Counted from the stretch's first letter, positions 1 to 8,919 are shown. The stretch is DNA of 64,000 nucleotides from Bacteroidales bacterium (GCA_017617125.1 JAFZWY010000009.1:112308-176307); one strand, 5' to 3'. The notes: generated from the sequence alone by a model not told the origin. Numbers and translations are program-made.

Positions 1-384
1 TCCTGTTATCTGAGCAGCGGTATTCGAAGTTTCCGATTCGACCAACAAAACGACAAACTCACCTGTGCCACCCTGTCCATAAGTTTCGTACAAAGCCTCA
101 AGTATTCCACTTTGGTGAACACGCCAGCATGGAGAACACCAAGCACAGAAAAAGTCAATTACAACATACTTTCCCTGATCCAGATAATTCTGGATATTAT
201 GGGAATTACCATTCATGTCGGTAGCTGTAAAATTGGTAAAAGTACCCCAATCGGATGCGGCACGAGTACCACGCTCAATTCTTGCATTATGATCTAAGCA
301 CTGAATTTCGCCTTTTGCTGCCGTCTGTGCAAACATTGCTACAGAAACGAGCAACGACACAACAATAAGTAAAAGTCTCTTCAT
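1..384 (-). CDS. Secreted thioredoxin-like protein, 3' part cut by window edge
   Basis: The reading frame is open from an ATG at 384 to the window edge (128 codons seen). The product starts with an exported signal peptide (basic MKR, hydrophobic stretch, AMFAQ cleavage region). It then has a segment ending in VVIDFFCAWCSPCW, which is the thioredoxin-fold strand followed by a CxxC active site (CSPC). This places it in the TlpA/AhpC-like thiol-disulfide family acting outside the cytoplasm. The rest, including any T9SS sorting domain, lies outside the window, so the exact subfamily cannot be given. A good promoter lies about 65 nt upstream. Confidence 0.8.
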   Translation of the reverse strand, partial: MKRLLLIVVSLLVSVAMFAQTAAKGEIQCLDHNARIERGTRAASDWGTFTNFTATDMNGNSHNIQNYLDQGKYVVIDFFCAWCSPCWRVHQSGILEALYETYGQGGTGEFVVLLVESETSNTAAQITG

Positions 385-448
385 ATAATATATGCCAGGT
401 TATATGCCATCAGGCCCATCGGCTTTTAATTACAATTTTTCAAGATGA

Positions 449-478
449 CAAATTTAAATATTTTTTTTATGCTACAAA
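449..478 (-). promoter_or_regulatory. Bacteroidetes-type promoter for the thioredoxin-like gene
   Basis: On the minus strand TTTG (478-475) is followed after 18 nt by TAAATTTG (456-449). This matches the Bacteroidetes -33/-7 pattern TTTG-N19-TAnnTTTG. The start codon is at 384. Confidence 0.6.
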
Positions 479-569
479 GCACTTTATTAAAAAAAATGGC
501 ATTTGAAACGCACTAACATGTTCTGCATGACAAATACCATATTTTATATACATTACATAAAAACAGCCA

Positions 570-815
570 TCATTTCTTGGTTGTCCTTATTGCTCGGCAC
601 AACTGGTCGGGACAAGAAGTATCCTTGTAACCACAGCGAATTCCGCTCAATTTGTCCAGCACTTCTTCGGTTGGCATACCCTCGACCAACTTGCATATCC
701 CTTGCAAATTGCCGTGACATCCTCCATAAAACTGAACATTATGCAATTTGCCGCCAACTATCTCAAATTCAATCATTTCAGAGCAGGTTCCCTGCGTTAT
801 GTACTGATATTTCAT
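570..815 (-). CDS. TSCPD domain protein (TIGR03905 type)
   Basis: An 81-residue protein containing the signature DTSCPDQL near the C-terminus and a conserved GGCHGN loop. This matches the small stand-alone TSCPD domain family, which is related to a domain at the C-terminus of some class II ribonucleotide reductases. The function of the stand-alone form is not established; conserved cysteines (two in the middle, two near the C-terminus) suggest metal binding, which is an inference. The ATG lies 2 nt after the stop of the upstream glycosyltransferase, so the two are probably cotranscribed. Confidence 0.8.
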   Translation of the reverse strand: MKYQYITQGTCSEMIEFEIVGGKLHNVQFYGGCHGNLQGICKLVEGMPTEEVLDKLSGIRCGYKDTSCPDQLCRAIRTTKK

Positions 816-817
816 AT

Positions 818-1813
818 CTAAATGCTATTACAATATTCAACAATCTCGTCAATGTTCTGCTCGCTCATGCAACGGAAATGTCCGCGCGGACACTTTTCGT
901 AACCAAGCTTCGAGCACGGACGGCACCGCAAATTCTTCACTTCAAAAATCCTTGATTTTTCTCCAGCCATATAGGGCGTCATACCGAACTGAGGAATGGT
1001 ATTGCCCCATATCGACACAATGTCCTTCTTGAAAGCTGCCGCTATATGCATAAGTCCAGTGTCGTGAGTAATTACATACTTTGCCTGCCTTACCACCGAT
1101 GCCGACTGCGACAGCGAAAACATTCCGCACAGATTAATGCAGTTCTCATTCTCTGCACAAATATACTCAGCTGCATCTACGTCCGAATTTCCGCCCAGCA
1201 GAACCACAAAGGCGTTAACCTTACCGCACAACTTGGAAATCAACTCCTTGGGCATACGTTTCGTTGCATGCTGGCCTCCTATCGCATAAGCTACGTAGGA
1301 ACCTGGTTCCAGTCCAAAAGCAGACTTGGTGTCAACTTCTTCGCCTTCGGGGATAAAATAGTCGAGTCCCTTTCCATCGTTGTGTACATCAAACAGACGC
1401 GTGGAAGTCATATACCTATCTACAATATGTATATCTGGCAACTTATTGATCTTCAAGCACGATGTTGCAAGCCATTTCTTAAAGTTCAACTTTGGAAACG
1501 TAAAATCCAGAATCTTCAACTTGTTGATTATTCGCTTCGAACGCAGATTTTTCTGCAAGTCAATCACATAGTCGAAAGGAATTTCGCGCAGTTCGTCAAT
1601 GGTTTCAGCGTAGGTGTCTTTCAGCGTATGAACCTCGTCTATATAAGGATTAGGCTCTAGGATTGCGGCATTTGCCGGTTTTGTAAGGAAATGTACCTCG
1701 GCATTCTCAACCTGCTGCTTCAGGCAGCGTACCACTGGCGTTGTAAGCACAATGTCGCCTATGCTGCTAAACCGTATCACAAGGTAACGGACAATGTATT
1801 TTTCTTCTTCCAT
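818..1813 (-). CDS. Glycosyltransferase family 9 (heptosyltransferase-like)
   Basis: The N-terminus has the family pattern RFSSIGDIVLTTPV, the donor-side loop of ADP-heptose:LPS heptosyltransferases. The C-terminal half carries VLLGG, then THDTGLMHIAAA and the following IWG segment that bind the nucleotide sugar. About 331 residues is a normal length. The product should act at the cytoplasmic face of the inner membrane, adding a sugar to lipopolysaccharide core or a related glycolipid. I chose the ATG at 1813 rather than the upstream in-frame codon at 1834, because the family motif begins within 15 residues and the -7 box at 1832-1839 would overlap a longer frame. The TSCPD gene follows after 2 nt. 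The exact sugar cannot be read from the sequence. Confidence 0.85.
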   Translation of the reverse strand: MEEEKYIVRYLVIRFSSIGDIVLTTPVVRCLKQQVENAEVHFLTKPANAAILEPNPYIDEVHTLKDTYAETIDELREIPFDYVIDLQKNLRSKRIINKLKILDFTFPKLNFKKWLATSCLKINKLPDIHIVDRYMTSTRLFDVHNDGKGLDYFIPEGEEVDTKSAFGLEPGSYVAYAIGGQHATKRMPKELISKLCGKVNAFVVLLGGNSDVDAAEYICAENENCINLCGMFSLSQSASVVRQAKYVITHDTGLMHIAAAFKKDIVSIWGNTIPQFGMTPYMAGEKSRIFEVKNLRCRPCSKLGYEKCPRGHFRCMSEQNIDEIVEYCNSI

Positions 1814-1831
1814 AACAATAATACGAAAGCA

Positions 1832-1839
1832 CAAATATA
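1832..1839 (-). promoter_or_regulatory. -7 box of the glycosyltransferase/TSCPD operon
   Basis: TATATTTG on the minus strand, 18 nt upstream of the ATG at 1813; it matches TAnnTTTG. Confidence 0.5.
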
Positions 1840-1898
1840 TAAGAATTATTTTGGATTTAGGTAATGAGAATGAAAGGTTGTATATTTGTATGGGCAGG

Positions 1899-1990
1899 TT
1901 TGCGGTCAGTAATCCGCAAAATATGCGGTTTATTTTTATTTATTAACCGCAAAATATGCGGATAAAATTTTGTTGTTAACCGCAATTTTG
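1899..1990. repeat. Cluster of CCGCA/TGCGG inverted and direct repeats
   Basis: CCGCAAAATATGCGG occurs twice (1914-1928 and 1947-1961, centres 33 nt apart). It is preceded by TTTGCGG (1899-1905), which pairs with CCGCAAA, and followed by a half-site AACCGCAA (about 1978-1985). The unit is itself an inverted repeat (CCGCA-5-TGCGG). The cluster lies in the roughly 330-nt divergent gap between the glycosyltransferase promoter and the lipoprotein at 2146, where operators would be expected. No known regulator site was recognised. Confidence 0.5.
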
Positions 1991-2111
1991 CTTGGAAAAT
2001 CGAAGACTAGGCTTTTCGAGATTGTGACTTATATCAGTTTCGGGGAATTGTGACATAATTGTAGATTTTTATTATTTTTTTTACAAGATGTAAGTCCAAT
2101 AGATTTTTTTC

Positions 2112-2119
2112 TATATTTG
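2112..2119 (+). promoter_or_regulatory. -7 box for the lipoprotein at 2146
   Basis: TATATTTG, ending 26 nt before the ATG. Confidence 0.5.
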
Positions 2120-2145
2120 CAGCGTTAAACAAATATCAAAATATT

Positions 2146-2649
2146 ATGAGAAATTTAGGAATAATCGTTTTAAGCATCATTCTGCTCGCATCATTAGGTT
2201 CATGCACAAAGGAAGAAAACTGGGCATTTAAAACAGACCAACTTTACCAAAAAAACAAAAAAAGCGTAACAATAAAACAAGGCGTTTGGGGTACCGTAAC
2301 AGAACGCACAGGAGACTGGATGCCTGATATTTACCAAACTGCAAAACAAGCTCCTATAAAATGTACGATTAGATTTTACGAACCAGTAACATTCGACGAT
2401 TTTCAAAGAGAAGGTATTTCTATATACAACATTACAGACGTACCAACAAAACTCATTGCAGAGACAACATCCAACAAAAATGGATTTTTTCAAATGAAAC
2501 TTGAACCTGGAGAATATTCTATTTTCGTAGTTTATAAGGGAGAAATATACGCATGTGGGTTTGATGGAGTCGGAAACATTGGAAAATTTTCTATTTCAGA
2601 AAAAAATAAAACAGAATACAATTTCGTTGTAAATAATGCAGCTGATTAA
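2146..2649 (+). CDS. Lipoprotein of unknown function
   Basis: A 167-residue protein with a type II signal peptide: hydrophobic residues 5-17 and the lipobox LGSC, lipidated Cys at residue 20. The mature part has a segment with FQMKLEPGEYSI, which resembles the strand-turn-strand of carboxypeptidase-regulatory-like or transthyretin-like beta-sandwich domains. That resemblance is weak. It stands alone, with its own -7 box and a palindromic repeat cluster upstream. Probably anchored in the outer or inner membrane; substrate or partner unknown. Confidence 0.75.
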   Translation: MRNLGIIVLSIILLASLGSCTKEENWAFKTDQLYQKNKKSVTIKQGVWGTVTERTGDWMPDIYQTAKQAPIKCTIRFYEPVTFDDFQREGISIYNITDVPTKLIAETTSNKNGFFQMKLEPGEYSIFVVYKGEIYACGFDGVGNIGKFSISEKNKTEYNFVVNNAAD

Positions 2650-2695
2650 TTTTAGATGTAAATTGGGATGTTATTGAGCATCTGACCTATGAATT

Positions 2696-2730
2696 AAACA
2701 AAAATGCCGATGGAGAAATTCATCGGCATT
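2696..2730 (-). terminator. Rho-independent terminator of ileS
   Basis: A 10-bp stem (AATGCCGATG/CATCGGCATT, 8-nt loop) followed, in the minus direction, by TTTTTGTTT. It lies 25 nt after the ileS stop codon. On the plus strand there is no T tract, so it should mainly stop ileS transcription. Confidence 0.75.
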
Positions 2731-2754
2731 CTATGAAATGTAAATACCTTATTC

Positions 2755-5700
2755 CTATTCTCTTACAACCGAAATGTTTACATTCACATCGTTGACATCA
2801 ATTTCAGTTCCGTTTTCAACATTGGCAACAATCTCGATTGAGTTTGCCAAAGTCTGTCCGCAGATGTAGTCGCGGTAATGGTTGACAGCGGTGTCGAGTT
2901 CTGCTGTCGAACTGATTTTCACGCGGATGCGGTCGGTAATGTCGAAGTTGCTGTCCTTACGAATGTTCTGGATACGGTTGACGAATTCGCGGGCAATACC
3001 TTCCTCAACGAGTTCGGGCGTTACATTGATGTCGAGGGCAACAGTGTATTTGCCTTCGTTAGCAACGAGCCAGCCAGGAATGTCCTCGGAGTTGATTTCA
3101 ACATCGGCAGTTGTTATTACAACTTCCTGTCCTTCAACATTCAAAGTAAAGGTATCGTTGCGCTCGAGCGAAGTAATGTCCTTCTGCGACATCTCTGCAA
3201 TAGCATTTGCAACTTGCTTCATGATCTTGCCGTAACGCGGACCAAGAACCTTGAAGTTTGCTTTAATCTTCTTTACCAGGAAGTCTGATGAATCGTCGAG
3301 AATCTGGATTTCCTTGATGTTGGTTTCGGTCTTGATAATCTGCTCAACCTTAGCCATTTGCTCAGCAAAGTCGTCAGAAACCGACGGAACCATAATCTTC
3401 TGCAACGGCTGGCGAACCTTGATGCTGACCTTGCGGCGCAAACCGAGAATCATAGATGAAATTGTCTGTGCCATTTCCATCCTTTCCTCAAGGCTCTTGT
3501 CGATGATCTGCTCGTTAACCTTCGGGAAATAAGCAAGATGAACCGATTCATAGTTTTCCTTGCCAGTAACGGCATTGAGGTCGCGATACATCTTGTCCAT
3601 ATAGAATGGTGCAATCGGCGAAGCAATTTTTGCAATGGTTATCAAGCAGGTATAAAGTGTCTGGTAAGCCGAAATCTTGTCTTCGTCGTACTCGCCGCCC
3701 CAGTAACGCTTTCTGCCGAGACGAACATACCAGTTGCTCAGGTGGTCCATCACGAAAGTCTGAATCAGACGGCCTGCCTTTGTATTTTCGTATGTCTCGT
3801 AAGCCTCGCCGACTTCCTTTACCAAGGTGTTCAACAAACTGAGAATCCAGCGGTCGAGTTCGGGACGCTTCTCGAACGGAACATCTGGCTCTGCGTATGT
3901 GAAATTGTCGGTGTTGGCGTACATTGCAAAGAAATTGTAGGTATTGTACAAAGTTCCGAAGAATTTGCGCTTAACCTCGTCAACTCCAGCAATGTCGAAC
4001 TTAAGGTTGTCCCAAGCCTGTGCGTTGGTAATCATATACCAGCGAACCGGGTCGGCACCATATTTGTCGATAGTTTCGAACGGATTTACAGCATTGCCAA
4101 GTCGCTTCGACATCTTATTGCCGTTCTTGTCGAGTACCAAACCGTTGGAAATGATGTTCTTGTATGCTACGCTGTCGAAAATCATTGTTGCAATTGCGTG
4201 CAAGGTAAAGAACCAACCACGAGTCTGGTCAACGCCTTCTGCAATGAAATCAGCTGGGAACAACTTGTCGAACCTATCCTTGTTCTCGAACGGATAGTGC
4301 CACTGTGCGTAAGGCATTGCACCCGAGTCGAACCAAACATCAATAAGGTCGGGTTCGCGGAACATCTTGCGGCCATCCGATGCAACAAGCACAATCTCAT
4401 CAACATACGGACGATGCAAGTCGAGTTTTTCGTAGTTTTCCTTGGTGTATTTTCCAACCTCGAAGTTCTTCCACGGATATTCCTTCATGTATCCCTTGGC
4501 GATTGACTTGTCCATTTCGGCGTAAAGTTCCTCGACAGAACCTATGCACTTGCGTTCGCTTGCGTCCTCGGTGCTCCAAATTGGCAGCGGAGTTCCCCAG
4601 TAGCGCGAACGGCTGAGGTTCCAGTCAACAAGGTTTTCGAGCCATTTTCCGAAACGGCCTTCGCCAGTGCTCTGCGGCTTCCAGTTAATGGTCTTGTTGA
4701 GTTCAATCATGCGGTCGCGCATTGCGGTTGACTTAATAAACCATGAATCAAGTGGATAATACAAAACGGGCTTGTCGGTACGCCAGCAGTGCGGATAGTT
4801 GTGCAAGTGCTTTTCAATCTTGAAAGCCTTGCCGTCCTGCTTCATCTCGATGCAAAGGCGAATGTTCAAATCCTCGTCCTTGGCTGCAGCTTCGGCATCG
4901 TACTTTCCATCGACATTGTACTTCGGGTCGTAGGCGTTCTTTACGAAACAGCCTTCGTACTTCGAATACAAGTCAAAATTTATGTTGTTCTTTACAAATT
5001 CTGGGTCGAGGTCGCTCATGAGGAAGAACTTTCCTGTACGGTCAACCATCGGACGGAAATCGCCCTTGCTGTTGATAATCATTACCAGAGGTGGAATTCC
5101 AGCAGCCTTTGCAACCTTGTTATCGTCGGCACCGAAAGTCGGGGCAATGTGAACGATACCAGTACCATCCTCGGTGGTTACATAGTCGCCAGGAATTACG
5201 CGGAAAGCACCGTCGGCGGGCTTTACCCACGGGAAAATCTGCTCGTAGTGCATATCGAGAAGGTCTTCGCCAGTGTATTCGGCAACGATTCTGTAAGGAA
5301 TAACCTTGTCGCCGTGCTTGTATTCCTCGAGCGGAAGTTCTGCGCCCTGCGGATTCAGATAAGCGCCTACCCTTTCCTTTGCCATTACGACTGTAACAGG
5401 CTCGCCAGTATACATATTATAGGTGCGAACTGCAACATATTCAATCTTGCGGCCAACGCAGAGAGCGGTGTTTGAAGGCAAAGTCCACGGCGTGGTTGTC
5501 CAAGCGATGAAATAAGGTTTTCCCCAGCCTGTCATTTCGGGCTTCGGGTCAACGATTGCGAACTGAGCGGTTACGGTTGTGTCCTTCACATCGCGGTAGC
5601 AACCCGGCTGGTTAAGTTCGTGGGTGCTAAGTCCAGTACCTGCTGCCGGCGAATACGGCTGAATGGTGTAGCCCTTGTAAAGCAAGTTCTTGTTGTACAA

Positions 5701-6201
5701 CTGCTTGAGCAGCCACCACAAAGTCTCGATGTAGCGGTTATCGTATGTAATGTACGGATTTTCGAGGTCAACCCAGTAGCCGACGCGCTCGGTGAGGTCG
5801 GTCCAGTGGCTTGTGTATTTCATAACTTCGCGACGGCAAGTGTCGTTGTAGTCTTTTACGGAAATCTTCTTGCCGATGTCTTCCTTTGTGATGCCTAGGG
5901 TCTTTTCTACGCCAAGTTCCACTGGCAGACCATGGGTATCCCAACCAGCCTTGCGGTCAACCTTGTGACCAGTCAAAGTCTTGTAACGGCAGACAACGTC
6001 CTTGATTGTACGTGCCATGACGTGATGGATACCAGGCATTCCGTTTGCCGATGGCGGGCCTTCGAAGAAGATGAAAGGCTTGCAGCCTTCGCGGGTTTCT
6101 ATACTTTTGTGAAAGGTATCCTCCTTTGACCAGAGGTCCTTCATTTCGTTGTTAATCTCAAACAAATCGAGTTGCTTATACTCGGAAAACTTCTTTGTCA
6201 T
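2755..6201 (-). CDS. ileS: Isoleucyl-tRNA synthetase
   Basis: Charges tRNA-Ile with isoleucine in the cytoplasm. The class I HIGH-type motif is GIHH at residues 57-60 (after GPPSANGMP). The CP1 editing domain shows the conserved WTTTPWTLPSNTA region. DVWFDSGAMPY and VDQTRGWFFTL precede the KMSKR signature at about residue 697. The anticodon-binding domain follows. At 1148 residues it is the long IleS form, as in other Bacteroidetes. I chose the ATG at 6201; the longer frame to 6234 would run through the -7 box. It stands as a single gene with its own promoter and terminator. Confidence 0.97.
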   Translation of the reverse strand: MTKKFSEYKQLDLFEINNEMKDLWSKEDTFHKSIETREGCKPFIFFEGPPSANGMPGIHHVMARTIKDVVCRYKTLTGHKVDRKAGWDTHGLPVELGVEKTLGITKEDIGKKISVKDYNDTCRREVMKYTSHWTDLTERVGYWVDLENPYITYDNRYIETLWWLLKQLYNKNLLYKGYTIQPYSPAAGTGLSTHELNQPGCYRDVKDTTVTAQFAIVDPKPEMTGWGKPYFIAWTTTPWTLPSNTALCVGRKIEYVAVRTYNMYTGEPVTVVMAKERVGAYLNPQGAELPLEEYKHGDKVIPYRIVAEYTGEDLLDMHYEQIFPWVKPADGAFRVIPGDYVTTEDGTGIVHIAPTFGADDNKVAKAAGIPPLVMIINSKGDFRPMVDRTGKFFLMSDLDPEFVKNNINFDLYSKYEGCFVKNAYDPKYNVDGKYDAEAAAKDEDLNIRLCIEMKQDGKAFKIEKHLHNYPHCWRTDKPVLYYPLDSWFIKSTAMRDRMIELNKTINWKPQSTGEGRFGKWLENLVDWNLSRSRYWGTPLPIWSTEDASERKCIGSVEELYAEMDKSIAKGYMKEYPWKNFEVGKYTKENYEKLDLHRPYVDEIVLVASDGRKMFREPDLIDVWFDSGAMPYAQWHYPFENKDRFDKLFPADFIAEGVDQTRGWFFTLHAIATMIFDSVAYKNIISNGLVLDKNGNKMSKRLGNAVNPFETIDKYGADPVRWYMITNAQAWDNLKFDIAGVDEVKRKFFGTLYNTYNFFAMYANTDNFTYAEPDVPFEKRPELDRWILSLLNTLVKEVGEAYETYENTKAGRLIQTFVMDHLSNWYVRLGRKRYWGGEYDEDKISAYQTLYTCLITIAKIASPIAPFYMDKMYRDLNAVTGKENYESVHLAYFPKVNEQIIDKSLEERMEMAQTISSMILGLRRKVSIKVRQPLQKIMVPSVSDDFAEQMAKVEQIIKTETNIKEIQILDDSSDFLVKKIKANFKVLGPRYGKIMKQVANAIAEMSQKDITSLERNDTFTLNVEGQEVVITTADVEINSEDIPGWLVANEGKYTVALDINVTPELVEEGIAREFVNRIQNIRKDSNFDITDRIRVKISSTAELDTAVNHYRDYICGQTLANSIEIVANVENGTEIDVNDVNVNISVVRE

Positions 6202-6223
6202 TGTACACTTTTTTAAAGTGGTG

Positions 6224-6231
6224 CAAAAATA
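6224..6231 (-). promoter_or_regulatory. -7 box of ileS
   Basis: TATTTTTG on the minus strand, 22 nt before the chosen ATG at 6201. Confidence 0.5.
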
Positions 6232-6415
6232 CAATTTATTTACGATTTACGAATGACGATTTACGATTTTGCTGACAAGATGCGAAAAATAGTTTCTAAG
6301 TTTCTGGGGTTCTATGGCTTCGCCGTTTCTGGGGTTTGGGGTTTCAGATTGCGGGTTAGCAGGAGACCTGTTCAATGGAAGACCAGCCTATCTGTCTGCA
6401 AGACAGTCAGACTGC

Positions 6416-6435
6416 AAGCCCTCAACGAAGTTAAA
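6416..6435 (-). repeat. 20-nt dispersed repeat, copy 1
   Basis: The minus strand reads TTTAACTTCGTTGAGGGCTT, identical over 20 nt to 27755-27774 on the plus strand. Both copies lie in non-coding gaps. The gap 6235-6497 otherwise holds AT-rich simple sequence and shows no gene. Confidence 0.5.
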
Positions 6436-6497
6436 GGCGCCAGCCATAAATATTCGATTGTACAGATGAAAAAAATTGCGTCTTCTAGCGTAGCCAT

Positions 6498-7670
6498 CTA
6501 TTCCACCCATACAGCTCGCACAGGTTGTCCGCAGTAACGGGCACCGAAGTCCAATATGCATCTATCAGAATCGAAAAAAAGAATCCTAATAATAGAAGGA
6601 AAATCTGGGACAATTGAACTAGTATGATAACTACTATATGATCCAGCACCTGCAAATGTGTTATCATAGCGATTGCCGGCTGTCGGCAGAAAAATTGAGT
6701 TACCATTAGGTCCTGTAAACAAACGTCCGTTCACACCTTTTTGGGTCGTCCGCGTTACGGTGCAGTGATTTCTCAGTTCTGACATTTCATTATAGGTCGG
6801 CGTCCTCCACCCTGCATTCCAGTTGACAGTGGCAGCATCGTCTTCGGGTAGCAATGACATAATATTGTCAGTAAAACCGTTGTTGCCAAAGTTAGGGTTA
6901 TCGCAATACTTTGTCAGTACATCTTCATCGTTATTACACCATATATAATTAGCACAACTGTAGGTTTCCTTAGGAGAAGTTTCTCCCCATGCGAAGTAGT
7001 CGCCATATGCAACTGGGGAATCTGCCCCCACATTACAGGTTGCCCATTTCATGCCGCTCGGAAGACCCAGGTCGACATAGTCATGCCCGCCCGCATTTCC
7101 GGTAACACCCAAACTCCACTGCGCAAACAAAGTGACACTTTCCGTTACCGCAACTTCTGCAGAATCAGCATATGCAGTACCGCTTCCGTCTGTCGACGTA
7201 TTCCATCCTGTAAACCAGTAGTTTTCCTTTGAGAATGCATTTGCCGTAAGATGATGTGTTTCGCCAGACGCAAAAGACATCGGCGCCATTTCGCCGGTTC
7301 CACCGTTAGCGTCGAAAGTTATTGTTACCGAATCGACTGGCTCTGGACCAGACGTCGGATTTGTACATTTCCACTGCGCGTACAAGGTCATATTGAAGGT
7401 AACAGTTATGGTTTCTCCGTCACGGTAACTTGTTCCGTTGCCATCCTTCATAACGCTCCAGTTTATAAAAGCGTAATCTTCTCGTGTGAATGTATTCAGT
7501 GTCAGAGCTTGTGATTCGCCTTCAGTGAAGATCTGCTCGACCATAACACCTGTTCCGCCATTGGGATCAAAAGTCACTGTGTAGGTTGTCTTATCCTTGC
7601 AACCACTTATTGCCAACATTCCAATCATAATTATGGCAATAATCATTAATGTGCGCTTCGGTGTTCTCAT
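6498..7670 (-). CDS. InlB-repeat lipoprotein with Fib_succ_major-like C-terminal domain, copy A
   Basis: A 390-residue surface lipoprotein: signal peptide with lipobox AISGC (Cys 24). Two InlB-type (Listeria-Bacteroides, TIGR02543-like) repeats follow, each starting VTFDPNGGTG or ITFDANGGTG and ending LYAQW or LFAQW (about residues 28-100 and 113-187). Residues about 195-390 resemble the Fibrobacter succinogenes major-domain/DUF1566-like fold (VDLGLPSGMKWATCNVGA, WRTPTYNEM, FLPTAGNR, terminal VRAV). It is a tandem copy of the gene at 7716-8888, 45 nt away in the same direction. The first about 210 residues differ at only about 8 positions; the last about 60 differ at about 26. Probably cotranscribed from the promoter ahead of copy B, since the 45-nt spacer shows no clear -7 box. 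Ligand unknown. Confidence 0.85.
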   Translation of the reverse strand: MRTPKRTLMIIAIIMIGMLAISGCKDKTTYTVTFDPNGGTGVMVEQIFTEGESQALTLNTFTREDYAFINWSVMKDGNGTSYRDGETITVTFNMTLYAQWKCTNPTSGPEPVDSVTITFDANGGTGEMAPMSFASGETHHLTANAFSKENYWFTGWNTSTDGSGTAYADSAEVAVTESVTLFAQWSLGVTGNAGGHDYVDLGLPSGMKWATCNVGADSPVAYGDYFAWGETSPKETYSCANYIWCNNDEDVLTKYCDNPNFGNNGFTDNIMSLLPEDDAATVNWNAGWRTPTYNEMSELRNHCTVTRTTQKGVNGRLFTGPNGNSIFLPTAGNRYDNTFAGAGSYSSYHTSSIVPDFPSIIRILFFDSDRCILDFGARYCGQPVRAVWVE

Positions 7671-7715
7671 ATTATTAAACTATCAGGACAACAATCATTT
7701 AATTATTATCACAAA

Positions 7716-8888
7716 TTATTCGTCATAAACTGCACGCACCTGCTGTCCGACAAAACGATAACCATTTTCCAACACGCAATTATCCGAATCTAAAAACAAC
7801 ATCCTTGCACCAGTCGGAAAACCAGTAGTGAAATTACTGCTCCAATAACTACCATAAGTCCCGGCACCACCGCATGTGTTATCATAGCGATTGCCAGTTG
7901 CTGGCAGGAAAATCGAATTACCGTTTGGCCCTGTAAGCAAGCGTCCGTTCACACCATTCTGGGTTGTCCACGTTACGGTGCAATGATTTCTCAGTTCTGA
8001 CATTTCATTATAGGTCGGCGTCCTCCACCCAGCATTCCAATTGACAGTGGCAGCATCGTCTTCGGGCAGCAAAGTCCTAAGATTGTCAGTAAAACCGTTG
8101 TAACCTTCGTTTGGATTATCTGAATACTTTGTTATAGTCGATTCTTCTCCGTTGCACCAAATATAAGACACCCAGTCGTAGACATCCTTAGGAGAAGTCT
8201 CGCCCCAGGCAAAGTAGTCGCCATATGCAACTGGGGAATCTGCTCCCACATTGCAGGTCGCCCATTTCATGCCGCTCGGAAGACCCAGGTCGACATAATT
8301 ATGCCCATTTGCATTTCCTGTCACGCCCAAACTCCACTGCGCAAACAAAGTGATACTTTCCGTTACCGCAACTTCTGCAGAATCAGCATATGCAGTACCG
8401 CTTCCGTCTGTCGACGTATTCCATCCTGTAAACCAGTAGTTTTCCTTTGAGAATGCATTTGCTGTAAGATGATGTGTTTCGCCAGACACAAAAGACATCG
8501 GCGCCATTTCGCCGGTTCCACCGTTAGCGTCGAAAGTTATTGTTACCGAATCGACTGGCTCTGGACCTGGCGTCGGATTTGTACATTTCCACTGCGCGTA
8601 CAAGGTCATATTGAAGGTAACAGTTATGGTTTCGCCGTCACGGTAGCTTGTTCCGATGCCATCCTTCATAACGCTCCAGTTTATAAAAGCGTAATCTTCT
8701 CGTGTGAATGTATTCAGTGTCAGAGCTTGCGATTCGCCTTCAGTGAAGATCTGCTCGCTCATAGCACCTGTTCCGCCATTGGGATCAAAAGTCACTGTGT
8801 AGGTTGTCTTATCCTTGCAACCGCTTATTGCCAACATTCCAATCATAATTATGGCAATAATCATTAATGTGCGCTTCGGTGTTCTCAT
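7716..8888 (-). CDS. InlB-repeat lipoprotein with Fib_succ_major-like C-terminal domain, copy B
   Basis: The first gene of the tandem pair, same length (390) and layout as copy A: lipobox AISGC, two InlB-type repeats, then the Fib_succ_major/DUF1566-like domain. Two segments diverge from copy A. One spans the stretch between GETSPK and LLPEDD (17 of 45 residues changed). The other is the C-terminal tip after GNRYDNT, which here has the more usual family pattern GSYWSS...FLDSD...NGYRFVGQ. Between them the block WNAGWRTPTYNEMSEL is identical in both copies. Duplication followed by diversification of exposed loops, or gene conversion of the 5' two thirds, would explain this. It has a -7 box 23 nt upstream of its ATG. 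Confidence 0.85.
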   Translation of the reverse strand: MRTPKRTLMIIAIIMIGMLAISGCKDKTTYTVTFDPNGGTGAMSEQIFTEGESQALTLNTFTREDYAFINWSVMKDGIGTSYRDGETITVTFNMTLYAQWKCTNPTPGPEPVDSVTITFDANGGTGEMAPMSFVSGETHHLTANAFSKENYWFTGWNTSTDGSGTAYADSAEVAVTESITLFAQWSLGVTGNANGHNYVDLGLPSGMKWATCNVGADSPVAYGDYFAWGETSPKDVYDWVSYIWCNGEESTITKYSDNPNEGYNGFTDNLRTLLPEDDAATVNWNAGWRTPTYNEMSELRNHCTVTWTTQNGVNGRLLTGPNGNSIFLPATGNRYDNTCGGAGTYGSYWSSNFTTGFPTGARMLFLDSDNCVLENGYRFVGQQVRAVYDE

Positions 8889-8911
8889 ATTATTAAACTA
8901 TTAAATTTCTG

Positions 8912-8919
8912 CAAATATA
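8912..8919 (-). promoter_or_regulatory. -7 box of the tandem lipoprotein pair
   Basis: TATATTTG on the minus strand, 23 nt upstream of the ATG at 8888. Confidence 0.55.

Noticed and set aside
503..955. Plus-strand open frame of 150 codons
   Set aside because: Antisense to the TSCPD gene and the end of the glycosyltransferase gene, both with clear family motifs.
3538..4506. Plus-strand open frame of 322 codons
   Set aside because: Lies wholly antisense to ileS; no family resemblance.
6498..8888. Diversity-generating retroelement acting on the tandem lipoproteins
   Set aside because: No reverse transcriptase or template repeat is in the window, and the differences between copies include silent third-position changes (for example GCT/GCC, GGA/GGG) that adenine-specific mutagenesis would not produce. 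Kept only as one thing to search for outside the window.
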